Below, one piece after another: positions 27,796 to 36,651 of a stretch of 47,737 bases of DNA; the stretch's first letter is position 1, and every line of letters starts with the position of its first letter. The position numbers and the translations under genes are program-made. The notes below the pieces were generated by a model that was not told the DNA's origin, searched no databases, and saw only the letters and a list, made by a program, of their open reading frames with translations. The DNA lies in the NCBI GenBank assembly GCA_903912485.1, contig CAIWHR010000143.1, forward strand, positions 1 through 47,737, written 5' to 3'. The DNA is from an uncultured beta proteobacterium (GTDB lineage Bacteria; Pseudomonadota; Gammaproteobacteria; Burkholderiales; Casimicrobiaceae).

Positions 27796-30402
27796 TCAGC
27801 GTTCCGGCTTTTCCAGCCAGCGCAGCAGCGTGCGGAGCAAGGATTCGGGCTCGACCGGTTTGGCGACGAAGTCGTTCATCCCGGCGGCCAGGCAGCGCCT
27901 CCGGTCCTCCGCGAACGCATTCGCCGTCAGCGCGAGTATCGGGACTTCGGCGTAACCGGTGAGCTTGCGGATGCGCTGCGTGGCTTCCAGGCCGCCGATG
28001 CCGGGCAGCTGAAGATCCATCAGGATGATGTCGAACGGCTGCCCGGACGCCTGCTCGACCGCGTCGACGCCATTCTCGGCGGTGTCGACCGCCAGCCCGG
28101 CCTCCTCCAGCAACGTGCAGAACACCTCGCGGCTGACGGCGTCATCCTCGACCATCAGCACGCGTTTGCCGGCATGGCGGGTGCGCAACGCCGCCTCGGC
28201 GTCCTCGAGACCCGCGTCGCCGTCCGCCGCATGCGTCGCCACCGTCTTTCGGAGCCGGGCCGTGAACCAGAAAGTGCTCCCCTCGCCCAACGTGCTCTCG
28301 GCTCCGGCGTCGCCGCCCATCAGCCGTGCCAGCCGTCGGGTGATTGCCAGGCCGAGCCCGGTGCCGCCGTAGCTGCGCGTGCTCGAGTTGTCGACCTGCT
28401 CGAAAGCCGAGAAGAGCCTCGGCAGGTCGTCCGCGTCGATGCCGATGCCGGTGTCCCGGACTTCGAAGCGCAGCAGCGCGCTGTCCGCAGTCTCCTCGTC
28501 CACGGCGACGCGAATGGTCACGCTGCCCGCCTCGGTGAAAGTGATGGCGTTGGTGACGTAGTTCAGCAGCGCCTGGCGCAGCAGCGTGGCGTCGCCGGCG
28601 AAACGGTCGCGCAAGGCGGGCTCGACCGCAAGCAACTCGAGTCCTTTGCCGCCCGCCCGGTCCTGAACCATCGCGACGACCTCGCCGACGAGGCTGCCGG
28701 GCGCGATCGGCATTTCGTGCAGCTCGAGCTTTCCCGCGTCGATCTTCGACAGCTCGAGCACCGCGTTGATGATCGAGAGCAGGTGCTTTCCGGCGTAATC
28801 GATCTTGTCCAGCCGCGCCGTCTGCGCGGGAGTCAGTCCGGCGCGCTTGAGGAGATAGGTCATCCCGGTGATGGCGTTGAGGGGGGTGCGCAACTCGTGG
28901 CTCATGTTGGCCAGGAAGGCGCTCTTGGCAACGTTGGCCGCTTCGGCCATTTCCTTGGCGGCGGCGAGCTGCTCGGTCCTCGCCCGGACCAGGACCTCGA
29001 GATGGGAACGATGCATCTCCAGTTCGTCGGCCGCGCTCTTGGTCTCGGTGATGTCGCGACCGACGACCTGGAGTTCCACGAGATCGCCGTCCTCGTCGAA
29101 CAGCGGCGTACCCGCCCACTGGATGCAACGCCGGGTTCCGTCCTGGCATCGCTCCCATGCTTCCAGCGTCATCCGCTCCCCGGTTTGCATCTGCTTCGCA
29201 ACCATTTCCGCCGCCGCGGCCTTGATGTCCGAGGGAATCCGGTCGAGCCACCTTCGGCCGACCACGTCGGTTCCCGGCCGCTCGAACAGGCGGCGATAGG
29301 TCGAATTCGCGAACGTCACCGTGGTGTCGGGCAGATACCTGCAGATCGCGTCGTCCTGGACCTCGACGACCGCGCGATAGCGCGCGTCGCTTTGCGCCCT
29401 GGACCGGCCGAGCCTCCGGTTGCGCCACACGAAGATGCCCACGGCGATCATGGCGAGAGTGACGAAAGCGGCCGACTGCGCGGCCATGCTCCGCCACGAC
29501 CGGAACACCGCCGTGGCGGAACGGGCGGTGGCCACGACGAAGGGAAATCCGTCGACTCGCCGGTAGCCCGCGATGCGGTCGCTGCCGTCGACGGTGCTTG
29601 CGAACCGGGCGACGCCGCTGTTCGCGCCGTTCCGCATCTTGTCCACGAAGGGAGCGTCGGGCTGCGGGACGTTGATTGCCCCGGGAGCGGGAGGCCACCG
29701 CAGCACCAGCGAGCCGTCGTCGGTGCGCCGGATGGCGACGACCTCGTCGCCGTTGGCAGCCGTGTCGCGGAACAGCCTGGAAAAGAAGTCGAGATTCAAC
29801 GGGATCGCGACCACACCGCGAAAACTTCCGTCGGGAGCGGAGATGCGCTGGTAGCCGACCACGACCGAACGACCGACCGTCTCCGAGAACAGCGTCGCGG
29901 TGAACCGAATCCCGGTCTGGCCGGACCCGCGGACGTCCTTGTAGAAGGGGCGGTCGGCCAGGTTGAATCCGACCGCACGCGGTTCGCTGGTGAACCGCAC
30001 CGTCCCCTGCGCGTCGAAAACCGCGATGGCGGCAATCTCGGGAAAGGCCTTGGCAAGCCCGACGAATCGTGGTCCGGGTTGAAGCATCCCGTCGGTCACC
30101 CGCGGGGGCGACCACTCGCCGGCGGCAAGTTCGGCGGCGATCAGGTCGGTCGAAGCCTGGATGCGGCGCAGCGTGGTTTCGACCCGGGTGGCGAGGACCG
30201 TCGCATCGCTCAGCACCTCCGCTTCGGCAGCCTCGCTGGTCTGCCGGTAGGTCTGGACAAGAAAGTACGCCAGCAGGCCGCCGACGACGAGCACCGTGGC
30301 CGCGTACGAGATGCCCGACGCGCTTCGCAGCAACGACCAGGGTCGCGTCCTGAACGGTTTGAGCGCGCTCACCGCAGCCCTCGGGTGGTCGACCGCCGGC
30401 AT
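27796..30402 (-). CDS. Membrane hybrid sensor histidine kinase/response regulator
   Basis: An 868-residue protein from MPAVDH (ATG 30402, preceded by GGGAGC). The order is: transmembrane helix 31-52; a large periplasmic dCache-type sensor (about 55-300); transmembrane helix about 308-327; a PAS domain (about 340-455); a HisKA domain with phospho-acceptor His502 in SHELRTPLN; a HATPase domain with NYVTNAITF and GGTGLGL; and a C-terminal receiver domain with Asp796 (LMDLQLPG). There is no DNA-binding output domain, so a separate regulator must act downstream. It is upstream of bamB on the same strand, but a terminator-like hairpin lies between. A link to aromatic acid sensing is only positional. 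Longer upstream starts add unconserved sequence. Confidence 0.9.
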   Translation of the reverse strand: MPAVDHPRAAVSALKPFRTRPWSLLRSASGISYAATVLVVGGLLAYFLVQTYRQTSEAAEAEVLSDATVLATRVETTLRRIQASTDLIAAELAAGEWSPPRVTDGMLQPGPRFVGLAKAFPEIAAIAVFDAQGTVRFTSEPRAVGFNLADRPFYKDVRGSGQTGIRFTATLFSETVGRSVVVGYQRISAPDGSFRGVVAIPLNLDFFSRLFRDTAANGDEVVAIRRTDDGSLVLRWPPAPGAINVPQPDAPFVDKMRNGANSGVARFASTVDGSDRIAGYRRVDGFPFVVATARSATAVFRSWRSMAAQSAAFVTLAMIAVGIFVWRNRRLGRSRAQSDARYRAVVEVQDDAICRYLPDTTVTFANSTYRRLFERPGTDVVGRRWLDRIPSDIKAAAAEMVAKQMQTGERMTLEAWERCQDGTRRCIQWAGTPLFDEDGDLVELQVVGRDITETKSAADELEMHRSHLEVLVRARTEQLAAAKEMAEAANVAKSAFLANMSHELRTPLNAITGMTYLLKRAGLTPAQTARLDKIDYAGKHLLSIINAVLELSKIDAGKLELHEMPIAPGSLVGEVVAMVQDRAGGKGLELLAVEPALRDRFAGDATLLRQALLNYVTNAITFTEAGSVTIRVAVDEETADSALLRFEVRDTGIGIDADDLPRLFSAFEQVDNSSTRSYGGTGLGLAITRRLARLMGGDAGAESTLGEGSTFWFTARLRKTVATHAADGDAGLEDAEAALRTRHAGKRVLMVEDDAVSREVFCTLLEEAGLAVDTAENGVDAVEQASGQPFDIILMDLQLPGIGGLEATQRIRKLTGYAEVPILALTANAFAEDRRRCLAAGMNDFVAKPVEPESLLRTLLRWLEKPER

Positions 30403-30818
30403 GCGCCGCGCTCCCGCGGCCGGCTGAGGAACGACGTTGGCGAAGGGCCAATCTCGGGCATCTGCGTATGCTGCGCTTCCGCCACGTCGTTCGCTGCGAC
30501 GCTGCAAGTGGCATTGATGCAGGTCAAACCGGACGAATCGATTCATGCCGCCTTGCGCCGTCATCCCGTCCGGATATTCATGCTTCGGCGCGCTCGGCCA
30601 GGTCACTTGCGTCGGCGAAGCATGCAGTCGGCGAAGCATGCTCTAGGCTATGCGCGCGATTGTAGGTAGCATCCCGACGGTGAGCGCTGTGTCGGTGCCA
30701 CGCGAGGATCGGGAAGAATTCCTCGCCCAGCGCAGGAAGATTGAGCAGCCCCCGGCAGCGAAGGCGCCCAGGGGGAGCGAGCGCGGCGGCAGCCGCGCAT
30801 CCCACAGGAGCACTGCAA
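30403..30818. other. Intergenic region between histidine kinase and small lipoprotein genes
   Basis: These 416 bases separate divergent genes and presumably hold both promoters. The reading frames across it show no family resemblance and I consider them accidental. The only clear structure is the repeat at 30611-30641, plus an inverted partial copy (CATGCTTCG) near 30580. Confidence 0.5.
30611..30641. repeat. Perfect 15-base direct repeat
   Basis: GTCGGCGAAGCATGC occurs at 30611-30625 and 30627-30641, one base apart. Each unit has the inner palindrome GCATGC. A nine-base inverted copy (CATGCTTCG) lies about 25 bases away. Period and placement are compatible with a regulator-binding site upstream of the kinase gene. 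Confidence 0.55.
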
Positions 30819-31049
30819 ATGAACCGATGGGTCCTTGGCGTCACCCTGGCTGCGACAGCCTTTCTATGCGCATGCGCCACGCCGGCCGGACAGGCATCCG
30901 GCGATCCGCCCGAGGACAAGGTCTATCGCACCGGCAGCCACATCCCGGCACGCGAGCCGGTCGGCGTCAACACCAACGCCGCGTCGCAGGATTCGATCGA
31001 CACCATGGTGCGCAACCGCGCGCCGGTCGTGCCGGGCGGCGGCAGGTAG
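30819..31049 (+). CDS. Small lipoprotein of unknown function
   Basis: A 76-residue product starting at MNRWVLG (ATG 30819), with CAGGAG eight bases upstream. A short hydrophobic signal segment ends in a lipobox, LCAC (Cys19), so the mature part of about 57 residues should be lipid-anchored. The mature region is polar and Pro/Gly/Asn-rich (KVYRTGSHIPARE, VPGGGR), with no domain I recognise. RTGSHIP-type short lipoproteins are common in betaproteobacteria (recollection). It is convergent with the cytochrome bd operon. Confidence 0.72.
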   Translation: MNRWVLGVTLAATAFLCACATPAGQASGDPPEDKVYRTGSHIPAREPVGVNTNAASQDSIDTMVRNRAPVVPGGGR

Positions 31050-31061
31050 GGGCCGGATCAC

Positions 31062-31076
31062 CCGGCTGCGCGCAAG
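31062..31076. terminator. Small hairpin between convergent genes
   Basis: GCCGG and CCGGC can pair around a five-base loop. The hairpin lies in the 43-base gap between the lipoprotein stop and the end of the bd oxidase operon. There is no T-run, so this is weak. Confidence 0.25.
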
Positions 31077-31092
31077 GCGATTCGACCTCGCG

Positions 31093-31185
31093 CTACAACA
31101 ACCCGCTTTTCGCCAGCAGCGTCGTTCCCAGTTTGTACGATGCGAAGATGAGCACGACCCAGCCGATCAAAAGCACTGCCGTCAT
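31093..31185 (-). CDS. CydX-like 30-residue membrane peptide of the bd oxidase operon
   Basis: A short frame begins at ATG 31185 (MTAVLLIGWVVLIFASYKLG) and ends at TAG 31093. It encodes a single transmembrane helix and a short basic tail. A GGGAGA ribosome site lies seven bases upstream. It follows cydB by 77 bases on the same strand, where bd oxidases usually carry a small third subunit (CydX, or the DUF2474-type peptides) that stabilises the haems. The sequence is not a close match to E. coli CydX as I remember it, so assignment rests on size, topology and position. Confidence 0.6.
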   Translation of the reverse strand: MTAVLLIGWVVLIFASYKLGTTLLAKSGLL

Positions 31186-31262
31186 CAGATGTCTCCCGTC
31201 GAATGAAACGAACCTGGTTCGTGCGCGGCGGCACCGTCCTGCCGATGCCGCCCGCGCTTCCG

Positions 31263-32399
31263 TCAATAGGACTTGCTGTCGGCGACGATTTCCGCCGACG
31301 TGAGCTTGCGCGCATCCATCAGCCACCACACGTACGCGATGTAAGCAAGCACCAGCGGAATCGTCAGCGCGACGTAGCTCATCGCCGTCAGCGTGAAGTG
31401 GCTCGACGAGGCGTTGTAGATCGACAGGCTCGACTGCAGGTCGACCTTCGACGGATAGAACGGCGTGTTGTTGAATCCCGCGGTGAAGAAGACGGCGAGT
31501 CCCACCAGCACCGTGCCCAGCCCGCCGAACCAGATGCCCGCGGTGCTCTTCTTCAGGCCGGTCAGCACCACGCCCCAGATGACCAGCACCAGCCCGGCGA
31601 GCAGGAGCAGAAGCACGACGGGCATCGCCAGCAGGTTGCCGAGGTACTTGGCGGGAACGATGCTCACCTTGCCGGCCGGGTCGATGCCGAATCCGTCCAT
31701 CGTCAGCAGGCTGACCAGAACGATCAGGAGGAACGGCAGCGCATAGACGAGATTCATCAGGCACGCCTTGCGCAACCGCTGCTCGAACTCGCCGATTCCC
31801 TGGAAGTCGAGATTGTTGACCAGATACATCGACCCCAGCACGCGCGCGTTGAAGACCAGGAACAGCCCGAGCGACACGTTGAAGACCGAGAATGCGGCTT
31901 CGACGCCCCGGAGCGGATGCGTCCAGGTGACCTGATTGAAGTCGTTGAGCGTGAAGTTCGACCCGGTGAAGAAGGTGCCGACCGCGGCTCCGATCAGCAG
32001 GATGCCCACCGAGCCGTTGAGGAACAGGAAGGCCTCGTAGGTGCCTGCACCCAGCAGGTTGTCCGGCTTCGCGCGGTATTCGTAACTGACCGCCTGAACG
32101 ACAAAGGTGAACAGGATGAGTATCCACACCCAGTAGGCGCCGCCGAAGCTCGTCGAGTAGAACTTGGGAAAGGCGGCGAACAGCGCTCCGCCAAAGAGCA
32201 CCAGCGTGGTGAACGTGAGCTCCCATTTCCGCCCGAGCGAGTTGATGACGAGCCTCTTCTCGATGTCGGTGCGCGCCACCTGCCAGAGCAGCGTCTGCCC
32301 GCCCTGGACGAAGGTGAGTGCCAGAAACAGCGATCCCACGATCGACGCGAGGATCCACCAGATTTGCTGCAACAGCGCAGTGCTGAGACTACCGATCAT
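31263..32399 (-). CDS. cydB: Cytochrome bd quinol oxidase subunit II
   Basis: A 378-residue polytopic membrane protein (about eight or nine helices) matching CydB, the structural partner of CydA. The N-terminal region has QQIWWILASIVGSLFLALTF and QGGQTLLW. The C-terminal half ends in a helix with IAYVWWLMDARKL. The start at 32399 has GGAGG about ten bases upstream; a GTG at 32408 would be too close to that site. It begins one base after the cydA stop, so the two are coupled. CydB helps assemble the haem b595/d site and has no haem ligands of its own that I can point to. Confidence 0.93.
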   Translation of the reverse strand: MIGSLSTALLQQIWWILASIVGSLFLALTFVQGGQTLLWQVARTDIEKRLVINSLGRKWELTFTTLVLFGGALFAAFPKFYSTSFGGAYWVWILILFTFVVQAVSYEYRAKPDNLLGAGTYEAFLFLNGSVGILLIGAAVGTFFTGSNFTLNDFNQVTWTHPLRGVEAAFSVFNVSLGLFLVFNARVLGSMYLVNNLDFQGIGEFEQRLRKACLMNLVYALPFLLIVLVSLLTMDGFGIDPAGKVSIVPAKYLGNLLAMPVVLLLLLAGLVLVIWGVVLTGLKKSTAGIWFGGLGTVLVGLAVFFTAGFNNTPFYPSKVDLQSSLSIYNASSSHFTLTAMSYVALTIPLVLAYIAYVWWLMDARKLTSAEIVADSKSY

Positions 32400-32400
32400 G

Positions 32401-33933
32401 TTAGGCACCCTCCGGCCCGATGTTGATCTGCTTGGCCATGATCTTGATCTCCGCGATGAGCAGCAGCGTGAACACGGCCAAGAACAGGAAGAACGTCGCC
32501 TGCACGCTCCCGGCGCCGATGTTGGTCGTCGCGGCGCTGACCGGCAACATGCCCTGGATCGCCCAGGGCTGCCGCCCGACCTCCGCGACTATCCACCCGG
32601 CCTGCGAGCCGATCATCCCCAACGCGAAGGACAGGACGCCTATCCTGAGCAGTCCGCGCCTGGCGAGCAGCGTGCCGTTCCGGGCGGCAAGCAGAAAGAG
32701 CAGGAACACGACACCGAAGAAGCCAAACAGCGCGACCATCAGGTGGAACGAATAGAAGCTCAACCCCACCGGAGGCACGAGGTCTTCGGGCTTCTGCAGG
32801 AAACCGTAGCCCAGGTGCTGCTGATTCACCTTGAAGGCGGCGAGGCTCGTTTCGGCAGCGCCGGCGTCACCGGCCTTCTTCGCCTTCTTGTACGCCGTCA
32901 GGTCGCGCAGCGCCTCCTTGCCGAGACGGATCTTCTCGGCGCCCGACATGATGTTCTGCTCCTTGTTGCCGTAGACCAGATCATCGATTCCGGGCAGGAA
33001 ATTGCCGAAGCTGCGGGTCGAAAGCAATCCCAGCACGCCGGGAATCTTGACGTCCATCAGGAACGGGGACTGATTGTCGCCCGGCTTCTTGTCGCCGTTG
33101 ACGATTCCGAAGACGGTCATCGGCGCGTCTATCTGCCCCTTGTACAGCCCCTCGTACGCGGCGAGCTTCATCGGCTGCTTGCTGGCGTTGACGTAGGCCG
33201 ACTCGTCGCCGGTAATGGCCACGTAGAACGTGGAGAGCAAGCCGAACGCCGATGCGACGATGATCGATTTCCTTGCCATCTCCTCGTGCCGGCCGCGCAG
33301 CAGGTACCACGAGGCGACGGCGATCACGAACAGCGATCCGACCATGAAGCTGGTGCTGGTCGTATGCGTGAATTTCGCCATCGCCACCGGCGAAAACAGC
33401 ACCTCCCAGAAGTTCTGCATTTCGAACCGCACGGTATCCGGGTTGAACGCCATTCCGACCGGGTATTGCATCCAGCCGTTGGCCACCAGGATCCACAGCG
33501 CCGACAGGTTCGAACCGATGGCGACCATCCAGGTGGAGAACAGGTGGAAGCCTTTGGAGACCCGATCCCAGCCAAAGAACATCACGGCGAAGAAAGTGGC
33601 TTCGAGGAAGAAGGCGACGATCCCCTCGATCGCCAGCGGAGCGCCGAAGATGTCGCCGACCATCCAGGAATAGTTGCTCCAGTTGGTGCCGAACTCGAAC
33701 TCCATGATGATGCCGGTGGCGACGCCGATCGCGAAATTGATGCCGAACAGCGTCATCCAGAACCGGGTTATCCGCTTCCACTCCTCGTTTCCCGTGCGTA
33801 CGTAGATGGACTCGAAGAACGCGCACAGCAACGACAGGCCCAGCGTGATGGGCACGAACAGCCAGTGATACATCGCGGTCAGCGCGAACTGGTAACGTGC
33901 CCAGTTCACCATGCTGAGATCCACACCTTCCAT
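32401..33933 (-). CDS. cydA: Cytochrome bd quinol oxidase subunit I
   Basis: A 510-residue subunit that oxidises quinol and reduces oxygen to water with very high oxygen affinity. Conserved ligands are visible: His23 (MYHWLF), His190 (KFTHTTSTS) and Met399 (SFHLMV). The GRQPW signature is at 453-457. A long Q-loop with insertions (about 250-385) resembles the L-type subfamily. AAGGAG precedes the ATG at 33933. It is the second gene of the operon, after a DUF4492 protein. Such oxidases are used at low oxygen or under oxidative stress, which fits a genome that also encodes an oxygen-sensitive benzoyl-CoA reductase. Confidence 0.95.
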   Translation of the reverse strand: MEGVDLSMVNWARYQFALTAMYHWLFVPITLGLSLLCAFFESIYVRTGNEEWKRITRFWMTLFGINFAIGVATGIIMEFEFGTNWSNYSWMVGDIFGAPLAIEGIVAFFLEATFFAVMFFGWDRVSKGFHLFSTWMVAIGSNLSALWILVANGWMQYPVGMAFNPDTVRFEMQNFWEVLFSPVAMAKFTHTTSTSFMVGSLFVIAVASWYLLRGRHEEMARKSIIVASAFGLLSTFYVAITGDESAYVNASKQPMKLAAYEGLYKGQIDAPMTVFGIVNGDKKPGDNQSPFLMDVKIPGVLGLLSTRSFGNFLPGIDDLVYGNKEQNIMSGAEKIRLGKEALRDLTAYKKAKKAGDAGAAETSLAAFKVNQQHLGYGFLQKPEDLVPPVGLSFYSFHLMVALFGFFGVVFLLFLLAARNGTLLARRGLLRIGVLSFALGMIGSQAGWIVAEVGRQPWAIQGMLPVSAATTNIGAGSVQATFFLFLAVFTLLLIAEIKIMAKQINIGPEGA

Positions 33934-33948
33934 ACTCGCTCTCCTTTT

Positions 33949-34161
33949 CTACTTCAGCGCAGCCGCGTCGCGCATCCGCTCAAACACGTGATCCGCACGC
34001 TGATGGTCGTCAGAAAACTGGGTCTTGAGAAAATCCGGGAAAAAGAACAGCTTCAATACGAGAAAGATGAACGCAACCTTGATCAGGATGATCTTCCACA
34101 GCGTCCTGCCCACAGTCATCCGGCGGAAACCATCGCGGTAGAAGATGATGGCTTTCTTCAT
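33949..34161 (-). CDS. DUF4492 small membrane protein preceding cydA
   Basis: A 70-residue protein: a basic amphipathic start (MKKAIIFYRDGFRRMTVG), one strong transmembrane helix (about 22-42, ending LKLFFFPDFL) and a polar tail. It matches DUF4492, which I know mainly from bd oxidase operons of Bacteroidetes and Campylobacterota. It ends 15 bases before cydA on the same strand. Its function is not established, but the constant linkage suggests assembly or stability of the oxidase. An operon promoter should lie in 34162-34429; I see no strong one for this strand. Confidence 0.82.
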   Translation of the reverse strand: MKKAIIFYRDGFRRMTVGRTLWKIILIKVAFIFLVLKLFFFPDFLKTQFSDDHQRADHVFERMRDAAALK

Positions 34162-34373
34162 CGAAAGATCGGGTCCAGAGATGGCGCGCGCGCCGTGAAC
34201 GCCTCGACGGAAAGGGGAGGCGGCTGGCTGGTTGCCCTACTGCAAGCGCAACGCCTGTGCATTCTTGCGCATATCACCGACACGAGTCTTGACCTGCGCC
34301 AAGTCTTCGTGGAAGAGCCTCGGGGTGTGCGGAGCGAAGGCCTTTCCTGCGCGCAGCCGGGGCGGTCAGCACC

Positions 34374-34379
34374 TATAAT
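34374..34379 (+). promoter_or_regulatory. Perfect -10 box (TATAAT) upstream of the WG-repeat gene
   Basis: TATAAT lies 50 bases before the start of the WG-repeat gene in an otherwise GC-rich region. I see no good -35 at the usual distance, so it may be an activator-dependent or extended promoter. Confidence 0.4.
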
Positions 34380-34429
34380 TCAGTCGCCCGACCACCGCAG
34401 CGCCCCATTCGACTGTCGGAGACCAACCC

Positions 34430-35611
34430 ATGCACGCTGCCCGAACTGTCGCCACGACGATTTCCGAAGCACCGCGACTGACGCGAATCACGGCGCCGCT
34501 CATCCTGACCGCCTGGTTCGCGTTCGCGTCGGTAGCGCAGGCTGCGGGCACAGCGCTCGTCTTCCCGATTCGCGATGGCGACCTGCACGGCCTGGTCGAT
34601 CGCGACGGCAAGGTGATCCTGCCCGCCGAGTACTCGCAGCCGCTGCAGTTGTCCGACGGGCTGATCATGGCGACGAAGGGCACCCGGACCGCCTTCTTCG
34701 ATGCGACGGGCAGGATGATCATCCGGCCCCAGGAGCAGACCCGCGGCCCGTTCTCCGACGGTCTCGCTCCGGCGGTGGTTGCCGACGCCATGGGCAAGCC
34801 CGCGCTCGGCTACGTCGACCACGATCTCAAGCCGGCGATCCGCGGCGACTTCCGCGACGTCGGGCCATTCTCGGAAGGCATGGCCGAGGTGGCGGTGGCC
34901 GACGAGTGGGGCGTGGTCAAGCGCGGGTACATCGACCGGAGCGGCAAGCTCGTCGTACCCGCGAAGTACGAAAAGACCTTCCCGTTCTCCGGCGGCCTCG
35001 GCCGCGTCGGCCCGTCACGCGACCCCACGCGCGTCGTCGACAGGACCGGACGCGACGTGACACCGGAAGGCATCGACTTCATCGGCGTCCAGGCCGAGGG
35101 CATGATCCGGGTATGGAGCGCCCGCAAGGAAGGATTCATCGATGCCGCGGGCAAGCTGGTGATCCCCCCGCGCTTCGACCAGTCCGCCGAATTCAGCGAG
35201 GGCCTGGCGCGAGTCTTTCAGTCCGCTCCGGGAGGGGGGCGCTTCGGATACATCGACAAGTCCGGGAAGATGGTCATCGCGCCGCGCTTCGCGACGGCCG
35301 AGGCGTTCTCCGACGGGCTCGCGCTGGTCCGCGAGGAGGGGCCGGACGCCGGGACGGTCTTCATCGATGCGACGGGAAAGGTCGTGCTGCGTCACGAGTT
35401 CGACCGCGTCTACCCGTTCAGCAGCGGGCGCGCGGTGTTCAAGAGCGGCAACCGCTACGGCTACATCGACAAGTCCGGCAAGGTCGCGATTCCGGCGACC
35501 TGGAACTTCGCGCGGCCGTTCACGGGGCCGCTCGCCGCGGTCGTCGACGGGAAGCAGTCGGCGTACATCGACGTCGGCGGCCGGGTCGTATGGCGTTCGG
35601 AGCGGCCCTAG
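34430..35611 (+). CDS. Exported WG-repeat protein
   Basis: A 393-residue protein with a signal peptide that likely ends near AQA at residues 37-39. The rest is built of about eight WG-type repeats, each with the pattern (F/Y)IDxxGKxxIPxxFxxxxxFSxGLAxV; good examples are YIDRSGKLVVPAKYEK and YIDKSGKMVIAPRF. WG repeats form beta-rich folds thought to bind other proteins or cell-surface ligands. GGAGA sits seven bases before the ATG. There is no catalytic motif. It is divergent from the bd oxidase operon, with no obvious functional link. Confidence 0.85.
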   Translation: MHAARTVATTISEAPRLTRITAPLILTAWFAFASVAQAAGTALVFPIRDGDLHGLVDRDGKVILPAEYSQPLQLSDGLIMATKGTRTAFFDATGRMIIRPQEQTRGPFSDGLAPAVVADAMGKPALGYVDHDLKPAIRGDFRDVGPFSEGMAEVAVADEWGVVKRGYIDRSGKLVVPAKYEKTFPFSGGLGRVGPSRDPTRVVDRTGRDVTPEGIDFIGVQAEGMIRVWSARKEGFIDAAGKLVIPPRFDQSAEFSEGLARVFQSAPGGGRFGYIDKSGKMVIAPRFATAEAFSDGLALVREEGPDAGTVFIDATGKVVLRHEFDRVYPFSSGRAVFKSGNRYGYIDKSGKVAIPATWNFARPFTGPLAAVVDGKQSAYIDVGGRVVWRSERP

Positions 35612-35688
35612 GCGCGGCTCCGAGCAGGCGAGGTTGTTGCCACCCGGGAGCTTCCCCGGCGCGCCGTGCCGGGTTTACAGTGGAGGGC

Positions 35689-36006
35689 ATGCCGACTTCC
35701 GCCTCCACCATCGAATTCCTGCTCGACCAGTTGCGCAATGCGGGCCCCGTGACCACCCGCAAGATGTTTGGCGAGTACTGCCTGTACTACGCGGGATCGC
35801 CCGTGGGTCTGGTTTGTGACGACCAGCTCTACCTCAAGCCAACCGATGCGGGACGGGCCCTGCTGTCGGAGCCGTGCGAGGGCGCACCCTACCCCGGCGC
35901 CAAGCCACATCTGCTGCTCGATGCCGACGCGTGGGAAGACGCACCGACGCTGTGCCGGATTGTTCGCGCCACCGCGCTGGCATTGCCGCTCAAGAGGAAG
36001 CGCTGA
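35689..36006 (+). CDS. TfoX N-terminal domain protein
   Basis: A 105-residue protein consisting of a TfoX_N-type domain alone. The landmarks are VTTRKMFGEYCLYYAG, a GLVCDDQLYLKPT segment and PHLLLDA. Full-length TfoX/Sxy regulates competence, but stand-alone N-terminal domains are common in proteobacteria and have no known function. The start ATG at 35689 has GGAGG very close upstream. Genes on either side are unrelated. Confidence 0.8.
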   Translation: MPTSASTIEFLLDQLRNAGPVTTRKMFGEYCLYYAGSPVGLVCDDQLYLKPTDAGRALLSEPCEGAPYPGAKPHLLLDADAWEDAPTLCRIVRATALALPLKRKR

Positions 36007-36177
36007 GGCTGCGCCAGCCGCTGCCCCACCAACCCGGGACGTTCGGCCGCTGAATCACCTCGTCCGCGCACCGAGAGAACCGACCCCGCGGCGCACCGGC
36101 GACCGCCGCGTCGAAATCGCTCCGCGTCACGACGGGGCGGGTTCGCACTTCGACAGCAAATGCAGATGCGGCGGCCG

Positions 36178-36651
36178 TCACCAGAACTTCCAGCGCCACC
36201 TCTTCTTCATCGTCTTCTCGACGTGGGAGTTCCACACCGGCTCCATGCCCCGCGATATGGCGAACTCGCCGAAGCGCTTGTCGCTCTCGCTGATGTGCTT
36301 GACCAGCCACAACTTGAGAAAGTGGAGCAGCTCGAAGGTAATCGAGGCCTGCCCGCCGTCGAGCTTGTGCTGCAGGTCCACCACCTGCTCTATGAGATCC
36401 TCGTGCTGCTTCTTGTGCACCCCGAACCCGGGATAGTTGAGCAGGCGCATGAGGCTTTCCTCGGTGGTGAAGTGCACCCGCGTGTACTCGGCGAGCCGGT
36501 CGAGCACCTCGCGGCTCTTCGTCGTACCGTGGTGGAGCCGGATCGCGCTGTGCAACTCGTTGAGCAGGCCGACCAGCACCCGGTGCTGCTCGTCGACTTC
36601 CTGCAGCCCGATGCTGTACGAATCGGACCACTGGAACAGATCGCTGGTCAT
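36178..36651 (-). CDS. Bacteriohemerythrin
   Basis: A 157-residue four-helix non-haem diiron protein that binds oxygen. All ligands are in place: His23, His60, Glu64, His79, His83, His119 and Asp124 (pattern HxxxE, HxxxH, HxxxxD). The start MTSDLF at 36651 has GGAGG six to seven bases upstream; a longer upstream start is unlikely. The last 15 residues are very basic and aromatic. It is single-domain with no signal peptide, so cytoplasmic. Roles in oxygen sensing, storage or delivery are known for the family; the partner is unknown here. Confidence 0.93.
   Translation of the reverse strand: MTSDLFQWSDSYSIGLQEVDEQHRVLVGLLNELHSAIRLHHGTTKSREVLDRLAEYTRVHFTTEESLMRLLNYPGFGVHKKQHEDLIEQVVDLQHKLDGGQASITFELLHFLKLWLVKHISESDKRFGEFAISRGMEPVWNSHVEKTMKKRWRWKFW

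Noticed and set aside
34289-34302. FNR/ANR-like site TTGAC-N4-GCCAA upstream of the bd operon
   Set aside because: Only about seven of ten consensus positions match and it lies about 130 bases before the first start codon; not convincing without a proper scan.
32164-35688. Long plus-strand frame running across cydA and the WG-repeat gene
   Set aside because: Only its last 105 codons (TfoX domain) make sense; the rest overlaps real genes in other frames.
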